Shown here: one piece after another, positions 53,537-61,504 of the stretch
Layout: each line of letters opens with the position of its first letter
Numbering within the stretch: position 1 is the first letter of the stretch
Assembly: GCF_025725665.1 (NCBI RefSeq)
Contig: NZ_CP107009.1
Coordinates: 1,674,001-1,738,000, forward strand
Direction: 5' to 3'
DNA: 64,000 nt
Origin: Halomonas sp. LR3S48
GTDB taxonomy: Bacteria > Pseudomonadota > Gammaproteobacteria > Pseudomonadales > Halomonadaceae
The notes under the pieces: model-generated
Database searches by the model: none
What the model saw: only the letters and a program-made list of their open reading frames with translations
What the model was told of the DNA's origin: nothing
Translations under genes and position numbers: made by a program

Positions 53537-54658
53537 ATGACAGACGTCGTGATTACCGGTACGGGACTCTTCACGCCGGAACACGCCATCGATAACGATG
53601 CCCTGGTAGCCTCGTTCAATGCCTGGGTGGATGCCGAGAATGCCCGCCATGCCGCCGCTATCGAGGCCGGAGAGCGCGAACCGCTCCAGCACTCGAGCAG
53701 CGAGTTCATCGTCAAGGCGTCCGGTATCCACAGTCGCTACGTGCTGGATGCCGAAGGCATCCTGGATCCCACGCGCATGCGCCCGCGTCTGCCGCAACGC
53801 AGCAACGACGAGCCCTCGATCCAGTGCGAAATGGGCCTTGCCGCCGCACGGCAGGCCATGGATGCGGCAGGCGTCGAGGCCGGTGACATCGATATGGTGA
53901 TCGTTGCCTGCTCCAACCTGGAGCGGGCCTACCCGGCGGTGGCGGTAGAGTTGCAGGCGCTGCTGGGAACCAAAGGGCATGCTTTCGACATGAACGTGGC
54001 CTGCAGTTCGGCGACCTTCGCCATCGACCTGGCGGCCAGCGCCATCCGTGGCGGCAACATCCGGCGCGCCCTGGTGGTGAACCCAGAGATCTGCTCGGCC
54101 CACCTCAACTTCCGCGATCGCGATAGCCACTTCATCTTCGGTGACGCCTGTACCGCCCTCGTGCTGGAAGATGCCGAGCTGGCCACGGCCGAGATTCGCT
54201 TCGAGATCCTCGGCACGCGCCTGGCCACACGCTTCTCCAATGCCATCCGCAACAATGCCGGCTTCCTCAATCGGGTCACCGACAGCGACCCCCTGGCCAG
54301 CGACAAGCTGTTCGTGCAGGAAGGGCGCCGCGTCTTCAAGGAAGTCTGCCCCATGGTGGCGGCATTGATAAACGACCACCTGGCCAGCCTCGAGCTTTCC
54401 GGCAGCGACCTCTCGCGGCTGTGGCTGCACCAGGCCAACCATCACATGAACGACCTGATCGCTCGGCGAGTGCTGGGTCATGATCCCGAGTCCGGACAGG
54501 CGCCGATCATCCTCGACCGCTATGCCAATACCAGCTCGGCGGGCTCGATTATTGCTTTCCATCTGCACCATGCAGACCTGGTGCCAGGTAACGTTGGGGT
54601 GGTCTGCTCGTTCGGTGCCGGGTACAGTGCCGGCTGCGTTGTGGTGCGTCGATCATGA
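53537..54658 (+). CDS. 3-oxoacyl-ACP synthase III-family protein (FabH2-like)
   Basis: A 373-residue thiolase-fold enzyme. The catalytic Cys lies in NVACSSATFAIDLAAS, the His in LWLHQANHHMNDL and the Asn in RYANTSSAGSII, the FabH triad. It is about 55 residues longer than E. coli FabH and has an N-terminal insertion (about 30-65), resembling the Pseudomonas PA3286-type enzyme that condenses a medium-chain acyl-CoA with malonyl-ACP. Three consecutive ATGs precede; 53537 has the best spacing from GAGGGAG. Confidence 0.85.
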   Translation: MTDVVITGTGLFTPEHAIDNDALVASFNAWVDAENARHAAAIEAGEREPLQHSSSEFIVKASGIHSRYVLDAEGILDPTRMRPRLPQRSNDEPSIQCEMGLAAARQAMDAAGVEAGDIDMVIVACSNLERAYPAVAVELQALLGTKGHAFDMNVACSSATFAIDLAASAIRGGNIRRALVVNPEICSAHLNFRDRDSHFIFGDACTALVLEDAELATAEIRFEILGTRLATRFSNAIRNNAGFLNRVTDSDPLASDKLFVQEGRRVFKEVCPMVAALINDHLASLELSGSDLSRLWLHQANHHMNDLIARRVLGHDPESGQAPIILDRYANTSSAGSIIAFHLHHADLVPGNVGVVCSFGAGYSAGCVVVRRS

Positions 54659-54697
54659 TGCATCAGCTCACGCCAACACCATGAGGAGACATATCCG

Positions 54698-55492
54698 ATG
54701 GCTGTGAAGCAGACCGGCTTTCTCACCCGCGTCCTGGTCGCCCTGGCGGCAATGGCCATGCTGGCGGGTTGTGCCGGGCAAGTGGCGGTGGAGGATCGCC
54801 ACCCCGATGACCCTTGGGAGGGCTTCAATCGCCGGGTGTTCTCCTTCAACGAGGCAATCGATCGGACCGTGCTCAAGCCGGTTGCGCGTGGCTATCGTGC
54901 CGTGACTCCGCAACCGGTGCAGACCGGTGTCGGCAATTTCTTTTCCAACCTTGGCGAGATCCGTACCGCACTCAACAGCCTGCTGCAGGGCAAGCCCGCC
55001 AATGCCGGGCTTTCCACCTCGCGCTTCCTGATCAATTCGACGGTAGGCATCGCCGGCCTATGGGATTTCGCCACCCACATGGGCATTACCGCCGAGGAGG
55101 AGGATTTCGGCCAGACCCTGGGTGCGTGGGGCGTGGGCGAGGGGCCCTACCTGGTGTTGCCTCTGCTGGGGCCCAGCACGGTGCGGGACACCTCCGGCTT
55201 GCCGCTGGACATGTACACCTATCCTTTGACTTACGTCGAGGATGACAAGGTGCGCTATGGCCTGACCGCGCTGCGGATCGTCGACGTCCGCGCCGGTTTT
55301 CTCGACCAGGAGGAGTTGATCCGCGGAGACCGCTATGTCTTCATTCGCGATGCGTATCTGCAGCGCCGTCGCTTCGAGGTCACGGACGGCGAACTGGGAG
55401 AAGACCCCTTTGCCAGCGACGAATTCGATTTCGATTTCGACGATGCCGACTTCGACGACACCGATTTCGACGATGCCGACTTCGCCGATTGA
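54698..55492 (+). CDS. mlaA: MlaA/VacJ-family outer-membrane lipoprotein
   Basis: A 264-residue lipoprotein with lipobox LAGC at about residue 25. The Mla pore domain has DPWEGFNRRVFSFNEAIDR, NSTVGIAGLWDFATHMG and GPSTVRDTSGLPLD, the hallmarks of MlaA, which removes phospholipids from the outer leaflet with OmpC and MlaC. The C-terminus is unusual: an acidic tail with FDDAD/FDDTD repeats encoded by 15-bp DNA repeats. It is located between the FabH2-like gene and the hsbRA-like pair. Confidence 0.92.
   Translation: MAVKQTGFLTRVLVALAAMAMLAGCAGQVAVEDRHPDDPWEGFNRRVFSFNEAIDRTVLKPVARGYRAVTPQPVQTGVGNFFSNLGEIRTALNSLLQGKPANAGLSTSRFLINSTVGIAGLWDFATHMGITAEEEDFGQTLGAWGVGEGPYLVLPLLGPSTVRDTSGLPLDMYTYPLTYVEDDKVRYGLTALRIVDVRAGFLDQEELIRGDRYVFIRDAYLQRRRFEVTDGELGEDPFASDEFDFDFDDADFDDTDFDDADFAD
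55436..55489 (+). repeat. 15-bp tandem repeat encoding the acidic MlaA tail
   Basis: Three 15-bp units (55436-55450, 55451-55465, 55466-55480) and a partial fourth (55481-55489), TTCGACGATGCCGAC and close variants, encode FDDAD, FDDTD, FDDAD, FAD. The units keep the frame, so copy number can change without a frameshift. Confidence 0.8.
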
Positions 55493-55503
55493 GGCCTGAG
55501 CCG

Positions 55504-56709
55504 ATGGATGCACCCAAGCCGTTGATCGGCTTACTCGACGAGCCCGGCGCCTATCGCGACGCCTTGGCCGATACCATCGCCCGCGACGGTCTGGCCGTGT
55601 TCGCGGCAGAGCGCCTCGAGGACCTGCCGGCGGAGACGGTTCTGGTCGTGGCCCATGCCCAGGCCATTCCCAGCCTGGCGTGGTCGAGCCTGACGGAGCG
55701 TTTGCCGACTGTCGTGGTCAGCGATTCACGCCTCGACGCCGACCTGCTTACGGCGGTAGACGTGGGGCTGGTGGACTATGTTGTCGAGCCCATGCGTCAT
55801 GGGCCATTGCTGCGGCGAATGATCCGCAAGGCGATCGAATTGCGGCAACTGGAGGATGAGCGCAAGCATGACCGCGAGCGCCTCGCCCAGCTCAATGCGC
55901 ATCTCGAGGAGCTCAACGAGAGCCTGGAAACGCATCTGGCGCTGCTGCGACTCGACCAGCAGGCGGGCGGCCAGATCCAGCGCAAGCTGCTGCCGCCCCA
56001 TCCGCAGACCATTGGTGGGGTGACCTGCGACTACTGGCTGATCCCGTCGCTCTACCTGTCGGGGGATTTCCTCGATTTCCAGCGCTTTGACGAGCGTTAT
56101 ACGCTGTTCTATTTTGCCGATGTGTCGGGCCACGGGGCCTCGTCCGCGTTCGTCACCGTCCTGCTCAAGTACCTGTTCAATGGCTGGCTGGGCGACTGGG
56201 ATGCCAGCCAGCCGGAGGAACTGCCGGCGCGCTGGCTGGCGTCGCTCAACCGTGAACTGCTGGACGCCGGGATAGGCAAGCATGCCACGCTGTTCGTTGG
56301 TGTCATTGACCAGCAGACCCATGAGCTTCACTATTCGCTTGGCGCGCAATTGCCGAAGCCGCTGCTGGTGGCCGATGGAGAAGTGCTGGAGTTGCCCGGA
56401 GAGGGTATGCCGGTGGGCCTGTTTCCCGGTGTGGAGTATCCACGTTTGAGGTATAGGTTGCCGCCGAATTTCCGGTTATGGTTCTGTTCGGATGGAATAT
56501 TGGAGTGCCTGCCGGGCGAGACGCTCGACGCGCGGCTCAGGGAACTCGAGCAACGAGTGCTGACCTGTACGACGTTGGAGCGGCTTCGCGACAGCCTGAT
56601 GCTGGACACCCCCCATGACATCGATGCCGAAGGGGATGACGGCGGACAGGAACTGCCCGATGACCTGACGATCATGGTGTTGAGCGGATTTGGCAATGAT
56701 CACGAATGA
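55504..56709 (+). CDS. Receiver-PP2C phosphatase, HsbR-like
   Basis: A 401-residue protein: N-terminal receiver-like domain (about 1-120), a coiled linker (RKAIELRQLEDERKHDRERL), and a SpoIIE-type PP2C serine phosphatase domain (about 165-400) with FLDFQRFDERYTLFYFADVSG supplying the metal-binding Asp of the phosphatase motif (FADVSGHGASSA). This is the domain order of Pseudomonas HsbR, which dephosphorylates the anti-anti-sigma factor HsbA. ATG 55504 follows GAGG. It overlaps the following STAS gene by 14 bp. The receiver keeps DS in VVVSDSRLDADLL, so its phosphorylation is uncertain. Confidence 0.85.
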   Translation: MDAPKPLIGLLDEPGAYRDALADTIARDGLAVFAAERLEDLPAETVLVVAHAQAIPSLAWSSLTERLPTVVVSDSRLDADLLTAVDVGLVDYVVEPMRHGPLLRRMIRKAIELRQLEDERKHDRERLAQLNAHLEELNESLETHLALLRLDQQAGGQIQRKLLPPHPQTIGGVTCDYWLIPSLYLSGDFLDFQRFDERYTLFYFADVSGHGASSAFVTVLLKYLFNGWLGDWDASQPEELPARWLASLNRELLDAGIGKHATLFVGVIDQQTHELHYSLGAQLPKPLLVADGEVLELPGEGMPVGLFPGVEYPRLRYRLPPNFRLWFCSDGILECLPGETLDARLRELEQRVLTCTTLERLRDSLMLDTPHDIDAEGDDGGQELPDDLTIMVLSGFGNDHE

Positions 56710-57208
56710 AGGCCGCGTCCAGGCGGCGTTCGACTCTGGTGTGTTCGTGCTCAAGCTGTGCGGCGACGTACGCTTGACGCTGTGCGCGACGCTGGATACC
56801 CAGGCCCAGCAACTCGCCCGTACACCGGGCCTGCAATCCCTGATCATCGATCTGCGCGAGGCCACCAACGTGGACTCCACCGCTCTGGGCTTCCTGGCCA
56901 AGGTCGCCATGGCGGTCAAGGACAGGATCCTCTACAAGCCGACCATCGTGGTGAACAACCCCGACGTGCAACGCATGCTCGAGGTCATGGGTTTTGCCCA
57001 GTATTTCTCCATGGTGGAGGCACCGCTCACCGAGACCAGCGAACTCAGCGACCTGCCCGAGATCCCGGCCGACATGGAAGAGATGCGCAAGCGCATCCTC
57101 GAGGCGCATCGCATCCTGATGCGCATGAGCGAGCACAACCGGGAAGAGTTCCAGCCGCTGGTCGAGATGCTGGAGGCGCAGGAGAGCCCCCACACCGACA
57201 AGCACTAG
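56696..57208 (+). CDS. STAS-domain anti-anti-sigma factor, HsbA-like
   Basis: A 170-residue protein with a STAS fold (about 5-105) and the phosphorylatable Ser in NVDSTALGFLAK, the position targeted by HsbR-type phosphatases. The C-terminal part is an acidic helix. ATG 56696 overlaps the phosphatase stop. In Pseudomonas HsbA binds FlgM when dephosphorylated and a diguanylate cyclase when phosphorylated, linking motility and biofilm; here the targets are unknown. Confidence 0.87.
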   Translation: MITNEGRVQAAFDSGVFVLKLCGDVRLTLCATLDTQAQQLARTPGLQSLIIDLREATNVDSTALGFLAKVAMAVKDRILYKPTIVVNNPDVQRMLEVMGFAQYFSMVEAPLTETSELSDLPEIPADMEEMRKRILEAHRILMRMSEHNREEFQPLVEMLEAQESPHTDKH

Positions 57209-57275
57209 CTTGCCTGGTTACCTGCTTCAGCAGGCGTGGTGCCACACCTGCTGCCTGAGTGATTGCCGCTTATCG

Positions 57276-58211
57276 TTATTGGCGTAATTCGCCCAGCAGC
57301 TTCTCCAGCTTGCGCTGATCGGCGGCGAACTTGCGTATGCCTTCGGCCAGCTTCTCCGTGGCCATGGCATCCTCGTTCATTTCCCAGCGGAATTCCGCCT
57401 CGTCCTGGGGCTCCGGCGGCGAGGTTTCGGCGTCGGCCGGGCTCAGCCGGCGTTCGAGCCGCTCATGGCTTTCGGCCAGTTCGCCCAGCAGGGTCGGGGA
57501 AATGGTCAGGCGATCGCAGCCGGCCAGCGACAGGATCTCCCCGACATTGCGGAAGCTGGCCCCCATCACGATGGTCTTGTAGCCGTGGCCCTTGTAGTGC
57601 TCGTAGATGCGTCGGACCGACTTGACCCCGGGATCGTTGTCGCCGCTGAAATCGGCATCCGGCCACTCCGCCCGGTGCCAGTCGAGAATGCGCCCGACGA
57701 AGGGCGAGACCAGCGTGACGCCGGCATCGGCACAGGCCTGTGCCTGGGCGAAGCTGAACAGCAGGGTCAGGTTGCAGTGGATGCCCTCGCGCTCCAGCTG
57801 GCGAGCGGCGCGGATACCTTCCCAGGTCGAGGCGATCTTGATCAGGATGCGCTCGGGACCGATGCCGCGCTGATCGTAACGCTCGATCAACGAGCGTGCC
57901 CGGGCCAGGGTCGCCTCGGTATCGAAGGATAGCCGGGCGCTGACTTCGGTGGAGACGAAGCCGGGCACGAGGCTGCTGATCTCGCTGCCGATCTCGACGG
58001 CGACGGCATCCAGGGCATCGTCGATATCGGTGGCCTGACGGGCGATTTCCGCCAGCCGCTCGCGACGGCCCTCATGCTGTGCGGCCTGCAGGATCAGCGA
58101 GGGGTTGGTGGTGGCGTCGGTGGGCTGAAAACGACGGATGGCATCGATGTCACCGGTGTCGGCTACCACGGTGCTCATCGTTTTGAGTTGGCTAAGCAGG
58201 TCCTCTGCCAT
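57276..58211 (-). CDS. tal: Transaldolase
   Basis: A 311-residue transaldolase of the pentose phosphate pathway, transferring a dihydroxyacetone unit between sedoheptulose-7-phosphate and glyceraldehyde-3-phosphate. The Schiff-base Lys is in [16 protein letters not shown], followed by the signature [12 protein letters not shown]; the N-terminal [10 protein letters not shown] is also typical. Start 58211 follows AGGAGAG. A slightly acidic C-terminal region is normal. Confidence 0.94.
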   Translation of the reverse strand: MAEDLLSQLKTMSTVVADTGDIDAIRRFQPTDATTNPSLILQAAQHEGRRERLAEIARQATDIDDALDAVAVEIGSEISSLVPGFVSTEVSARLSFDTEATLARARSLIERYDQRGIGPERILIKIASTWEGIRAARQLEREGIHCNLTLLFSFAQAQACADAGVTLVSPFVGRILDWHRAEWPDADFSGDNDPGVKSVRRIYEHYKGHGYKTIVMGASFRNVGEILSLAGCDRLTISPTLLGELAESHERLERRLSPADAETSPPEPQDEAEFRWEMNEDAMATEKLAEGIRKFAADQRKLEKLLGELRQ

Positions 58212-58355
58212 TGCAGTCTCTCCTGAGGGTCGGTATCGGGCCACTTTATCAACTGGACGTGAAGGCGAACAGACGCGGGGACCAAGCAGCAGGACATGAG
58301 TTGCGCTATGATTAGCCTCCTAGCTTTTTCTTACCGAGGTCGCAACGGAGTTAAC

Positions 58356-59540
58356 TTGGCTCTCACTCCCCGACGCGTTGCCGTGTTGGTGGCCACCAAC
58401 ACGGCACTGGCGCCTTTCGCCATCGATGCCTATCTCCCCGCCATGTCGGCACTGGCCGATAGCATCGGCGCCAGCATCCACCATACCGAACTCTCCTTGA
58501 GCACTTTCCTGGCCGGTTTCGCCCTAGGCCAGCTGCTGTTCGGGCCGCTTTCAGACCGGGTGGGGCGCAAGCCGGTACTCTTGGGTGGCCTGGTGGCTTT
58601 CCTCCTGGCTAGCCTGGTGATCACGACCGTCGACTCATTGCCGGAATTGCTGGCCTGGCGTTTCGTGCAGGCGCTGGGCGGAGGGGCCACGGTGGTCAAT
58701 TCGGCGGCCATCGTGCGGGACTGCTTCAGCGGTAGGGAAGCCGCCAAGGTGATGTCGACCATGGCAATCATCATGCTGCTGGCGCCGCTGGTGGCTCCAG
58801 TAGTGGGCAGCGGTCTGCTCTACATGGGCGACTGGTGGCTGATTTTCGTCTTCCTGGCCGTTTATGCTGCCTTCCTGATGTGGCTGATGGGCACGCAACT
58901 GCCTGAGACACGGGCGCCAGGGGCAGCTGCCGCCTCGCCGCGACAGATGCTGGGCAATTACGCCAGCGTGTTGCGACACCGCGAGGCCATGGGCTATGTG
59001 TGTGCGGCTTCCATGTCCTTTGCCGGTTTGTTCGCCTTCATCACCGCCTCGCCTTTCCTCTACCTGGAACACTACGGGCTGAGTCCGGGGCTCTATCCGG
59101 TGCTGTTCGGCGTCAACGTGGTGACCATGGCGGCCTCCAATCGCCTCAATATCCGCCTGCTGCGTCGGCGCAGTCCGCAGCAGAATCTGCGCCTGGGATT
59201 GGCCATCCAACTGGCGGCGGCGGCCGGTCTCGCCCTGCTGGTCGCCACTGGACTGGAATCGCTGTGGACGATGGTGCCGCTGATTATGTTGTTTGCCGGC
59301 ACCATCGGCCTGGTAGCCCCCAACGCCATCTCCTCGCTACTGGACCACTTTCATCACATGAGCGCCACGGCAGCGGCCCTGCAGGGCAGCATCCAGTTCT
59401 CCTGCGGGGCGCTGGCCGGTGTGCTGGTGGGTGCCTTCCAGATCGACAGTGCCTGGCCCATGGTGGCCACCATGCTGGGAGCGTCGCTGGCAGGCAACCT
59501 GGGGTTGCGCCTGCTGTCTGCCCGGGCTGAGCATGCCTGA
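58356..59540 (+). CDS. Bcr/CflA-family MFS drug exporter
   Basis: A 394-residue, 12-helix major facilitator. Motif A, GQLLFGPLSDRVGRKPVLLG, and the first helix NTALAPFAIDAYLPAM are typical of Bcr/CflA proteins. The TTG at 58356 behind ACGGAG fits family length; the frame stays open upstream. Substrate unknown. It overlaps the TauE-type gene by 8 bp. Confidence 0.87.
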   Translation: MALTPRRVAVLVATNTALAPFAIDAYLPAMSALADSIGASIHHTELSLSTFLAGFALGQLLFGPLSDRVGRKPVLLGGLVAFLLASLVITTVDSLPELLAWRFVQALGGGATVVNSAAIVRDCFSGREAAKVMSTMAIIMLLAPLVAPVVGSGLLYMGDWWLIFVFLAVYAAFLMWLMGTQLPETRAPGAAAASPRQMLGNYASVLRHREAMGYVCAASMSFAGLFAFITASPFLYLEHYGLSPGLYPVLFGVNVVTMAASNRLNIRLLRRRSPQQNLRLGLAIQLAAAAGLALLVATGLESLWTMVPLIMLFAGTIGLVAPNAISSLLDHFHHMSATAAALQGSIQFSCGALAGVLVGAFQIDSAWPMVATMLGASLAGNLGLRLLSARAEHA

Positions 59541-60267
59541 GGCTTGGCTGCAGTGGGTCGACATGTCGCTCGGCGCCTGGCTGGGCTGTGCCCTGGTACT
59601 CGCGCTGGGAGCCTTCGTGCAGCGTGCCACCGGGTTCGGTCTGGCGGTAGTGGGCGCACCCCTGTTGCTGCTGATCGAGCCACGACTGGTTCCGGTGGTT
59701 CTGGTGCTGTTCGGCTTCACCGTATCGCTGTTGATGATGCGGCATTATCGCCATGAGGTGCGCATCGCCGAGCTCGGAATGGCGCTGGCAGGACGGTTGC
59801 CCGGTAACGGCCTGGGGCTGTGGCTGCTGCTCGCGGCACCCTTGGCGGTGCTGGAGAAGCTGATTGCCGCCAGCGTGCTGTTCGCCGTGGCGGTGACGCT
59901 GTTCCGATTGCGCCTGCCGGTCAACCGTATCAGCCTGTTCGGCGCCGGTGTGCTGTCGGGCATCTTCGGGACCGTGGCCGCCATTGGTGGCCCGCCCATG
60001 GTCCTGCTGATGCACGGGCTGACGCCGGATCGGCTGCGCGGGAACCTGGCGGCATTCTTCCTGATCACCTCGAGCCTGACCCTTGGCACCCTGGCGCTGG
60101 CCGGGCAGGTGCGCCTGTGGCACCTGGGGCTGGCGCTGACCTTGCTGCCGTCCGTGCTGCTCGGCAGCGCTCTTGCCAATCGCGTGGCGCATCGCCTCGA
60201 CCGCCGGCGGCTGCAAGGTGCGTCATTGGCGCTGTGTACGCTGGCCGCGCTGGGCCTGCTGATCTGA
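59533..60267 (+). CDS. TauE/SafE-family sulfite or sulfonate exporter
   Basis: A 244-residue protein with about seven to eight membrane helices and the repeated TauE motif, first GAFVQRATGFGLAVVGAP, then GAGVLSGIFGTVAAIGGPP. The family exports sulfite, sulfoacetate or similar anions; the exact substrate is not visible. ATG 59533 overlaps the upstream MFS stop, suggesting coupling. Confidence 0.85.
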   Translation: MPEAWLQWVDMSLGAWLGCALVLALGAFVQRATGFGLAVVGAPLLLLIEPRLVPVVLVLFGFTVSLLMMRHYRHEVRIAELGMALAGRLPGNGLGLWLLLAAPLAVLEKLIAASVLFAVAVTLFRLRLPVNRISLFGAGVLSGIFGTVAAIGGPPMVLLMHGLTPDRLRGNLAAFFLITSSLTLGTLALAGQVRLWHLGLALTLLPSVLLGSALANRVAHRLDRRRLQGASLALCTLAALGLLI

Positions 60268-60290
60268 CGCAGCGATAAAGAACGGTCACA

Positions 60291-60308
60291 TTGTCACGAA
60301 GCTGTCAT
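60291..60308 (+). promoter_or_regulatory. PhoB binding site (Pho box) upstream of pstS
   Basis: Two 7-bp direct repeats, TTGTCAC (60291-60297) and CTGTCAT (60302-60308), with start-to-start spacing of 11 bp across GAAG, the exact geometry of a Pho box (CTGTCAT-N4-CTGTCAT). It lies 65 bp before the pstS start and predicts PhoB activation under phosphate limitation. Confidence 0.85.
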
Positions 60309-60372
60309 GGAGCTGCGGCATCGTATGCCGTGCAAAGGCTAGAAACCTTTCTCATCGACAGGAGTGACTCGC

Positions 60373-61401
60373 ATGAACCGCACCCTCAAGAGCCGTGCCT
60401 TCAAGACAACTATCGTCGCCGCTGCAGTAATGGGCGTGGTGGGCGTCGCACAGGCTCGCGATCAGATCCGCATCGTCGGCTCCAGCACCGTCTACCCGTT
60501 TGCCAGCTACGTGACGGAAGAGTTCGGTGCCGTCACCGACTACCCGACGCCGGTGATCGAGTCGACCGGTTCCGGTGGTGGTATTCGCCTGTTCTGCAAC
60601 GGTGTGGGCGAGGGCACTCCGGACATTTCCAATGCCTCGCGCCGCATCAAGTCTTCCGAACTCGAGCGGTGCGAAGAGAACGGCGTGACCGACGTGACCG
60701 AGGTGAAGATCGGCTCTGATGGCATCGTCTTCGCTCAGTCCAGTTCGAACGACGCGCTGGATCTGAGCCTCGAGCAGCTGTTCCTTGCCGTTGCCGCCAA
60801 GGTGCCGGTCGACGGCGAACTGGTCGACAATCCCTACGAGAAGTGGAGCGACATCGACGCCTCGCTACCGGATCGCGAGATCTCCATCTACGGTCCGCCC
60901 AGCACCTCGGGAACCCGTGACGCCTTCGAAGAGCTGGTCATGGAGGCCGCTTCAGAGGAGTTCGAGGAATATGGTGACGAGGCCTATACCGAGATTCGCG
61001 CCGATGGCGCCTACATTGATGCCGGTGAGAACGACAATCTCATCGTTCAGCGGCTCACCGAGGACACCAAGGCCTTCGGTATCTTCGGTTACTCCTTCCT
61101 GGTCGAGAACCCGGACGCCTTGATCGCTGCCAGCATCGATGGCGTAGAGGCAGAATCCGAAGCCATCAGCGCCGGTGACTACCCGATCGCTCGCTCACTG
61201 TTCTTCTACGTCAAGAATCAGCATGCCGAAGAAGTGCCGCCACTGTACGACTACGTCGAGATGTTCGTGTCGGAAGAGATGATCGGCGAGGGTGGCTACT
61301 TGGCGGACATCGGTCTGATCCCGCTGCCCGAGAGTGAGCGTGAGGCGACCCGCCAGAAGGTGGAGGAGCGTACCGGCCTGCAGGTTTCCGACCTGAATTG
61401 A
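60373..61401 (+). CDS. pstS: Phosphate ABC transporter substrate-binding protein PstS
   Basis: A 342-residue periplasmic phosphate-binding protein. Signal peptide ends at VGVAQA; the mature N-terminus has RIVGSSTVYPFASYVTEEF, and GSGGGIRLFCNGVGEGTPDI is a phosphate-binding loop. The protein is rich in Glu and Asp (for example EEFEEYGDEAYTE), in line with halophilic periplasm. ATG 60373 follows AGGAG. A stem-loop follows the gene, and pstC lies 103 bp further on. Confidence 0.93.
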   Translation: MNRTLKSRAFKTTIVAAAVMGVVGVAQARDQIRIVGSSTVYPFASYVTEEFGAVTDYPTPVIESTGSGGGIRLFCNGVGEGTPDISNASRRIKSSELERCEENGVTDVTEVKIGSDGIVFAQSSSNDALDLSLEQLFLAVAAKVPVDGELVDNPYEKWSDIDASLPDREISIYGPPSTSGTRDAFEELVMEAASEEFEEYGDEAYTEIRADGAYIDAGENDNLIVQRLTEDTKAFGIFGYSFLVENPDALIAASIDGVEAESEAISAGDYPIARSLFFYVKNQHAEEVPPLYDYVEMFVSEEMIGEGGYLADIGLIPLPESEREATRQKVEERTGLQVSDLN

Positions 61402-61429
61402 GCACGGAAGCGGGCAGGGAGGCCTTGTC

Positions 61430-61454
61430 GGCCGGCAGCCTCAGGCTGTCGGCC
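61430..61454 (+). repeat. Hairpin between pstS and pstC
   Basis: GGCCGGCAGCC (61430-61440) and GGCTGTCGGCC (61444-61454) form an 11-bp stem with one G-U pair and a 3-nt loop. There is no T-run, so it is better read as an mRNA-stabilising or processing hairpin that raises pstS over pstCAB than as a terminator. Confidence 0.6.
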
Positions 61455-61504
61455 GTCGCGCGTTCCGGCAACTGACCTGCCGTCGTATCACCCGAGAGAG
61501 AGAC

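Noticed and set aside
52276..53715. A 479-codon frame antisense to the end of hrpA
   Set aside because: It spans the end of hrpA and the start of the FabH2-like gene and has no recognisable domain.
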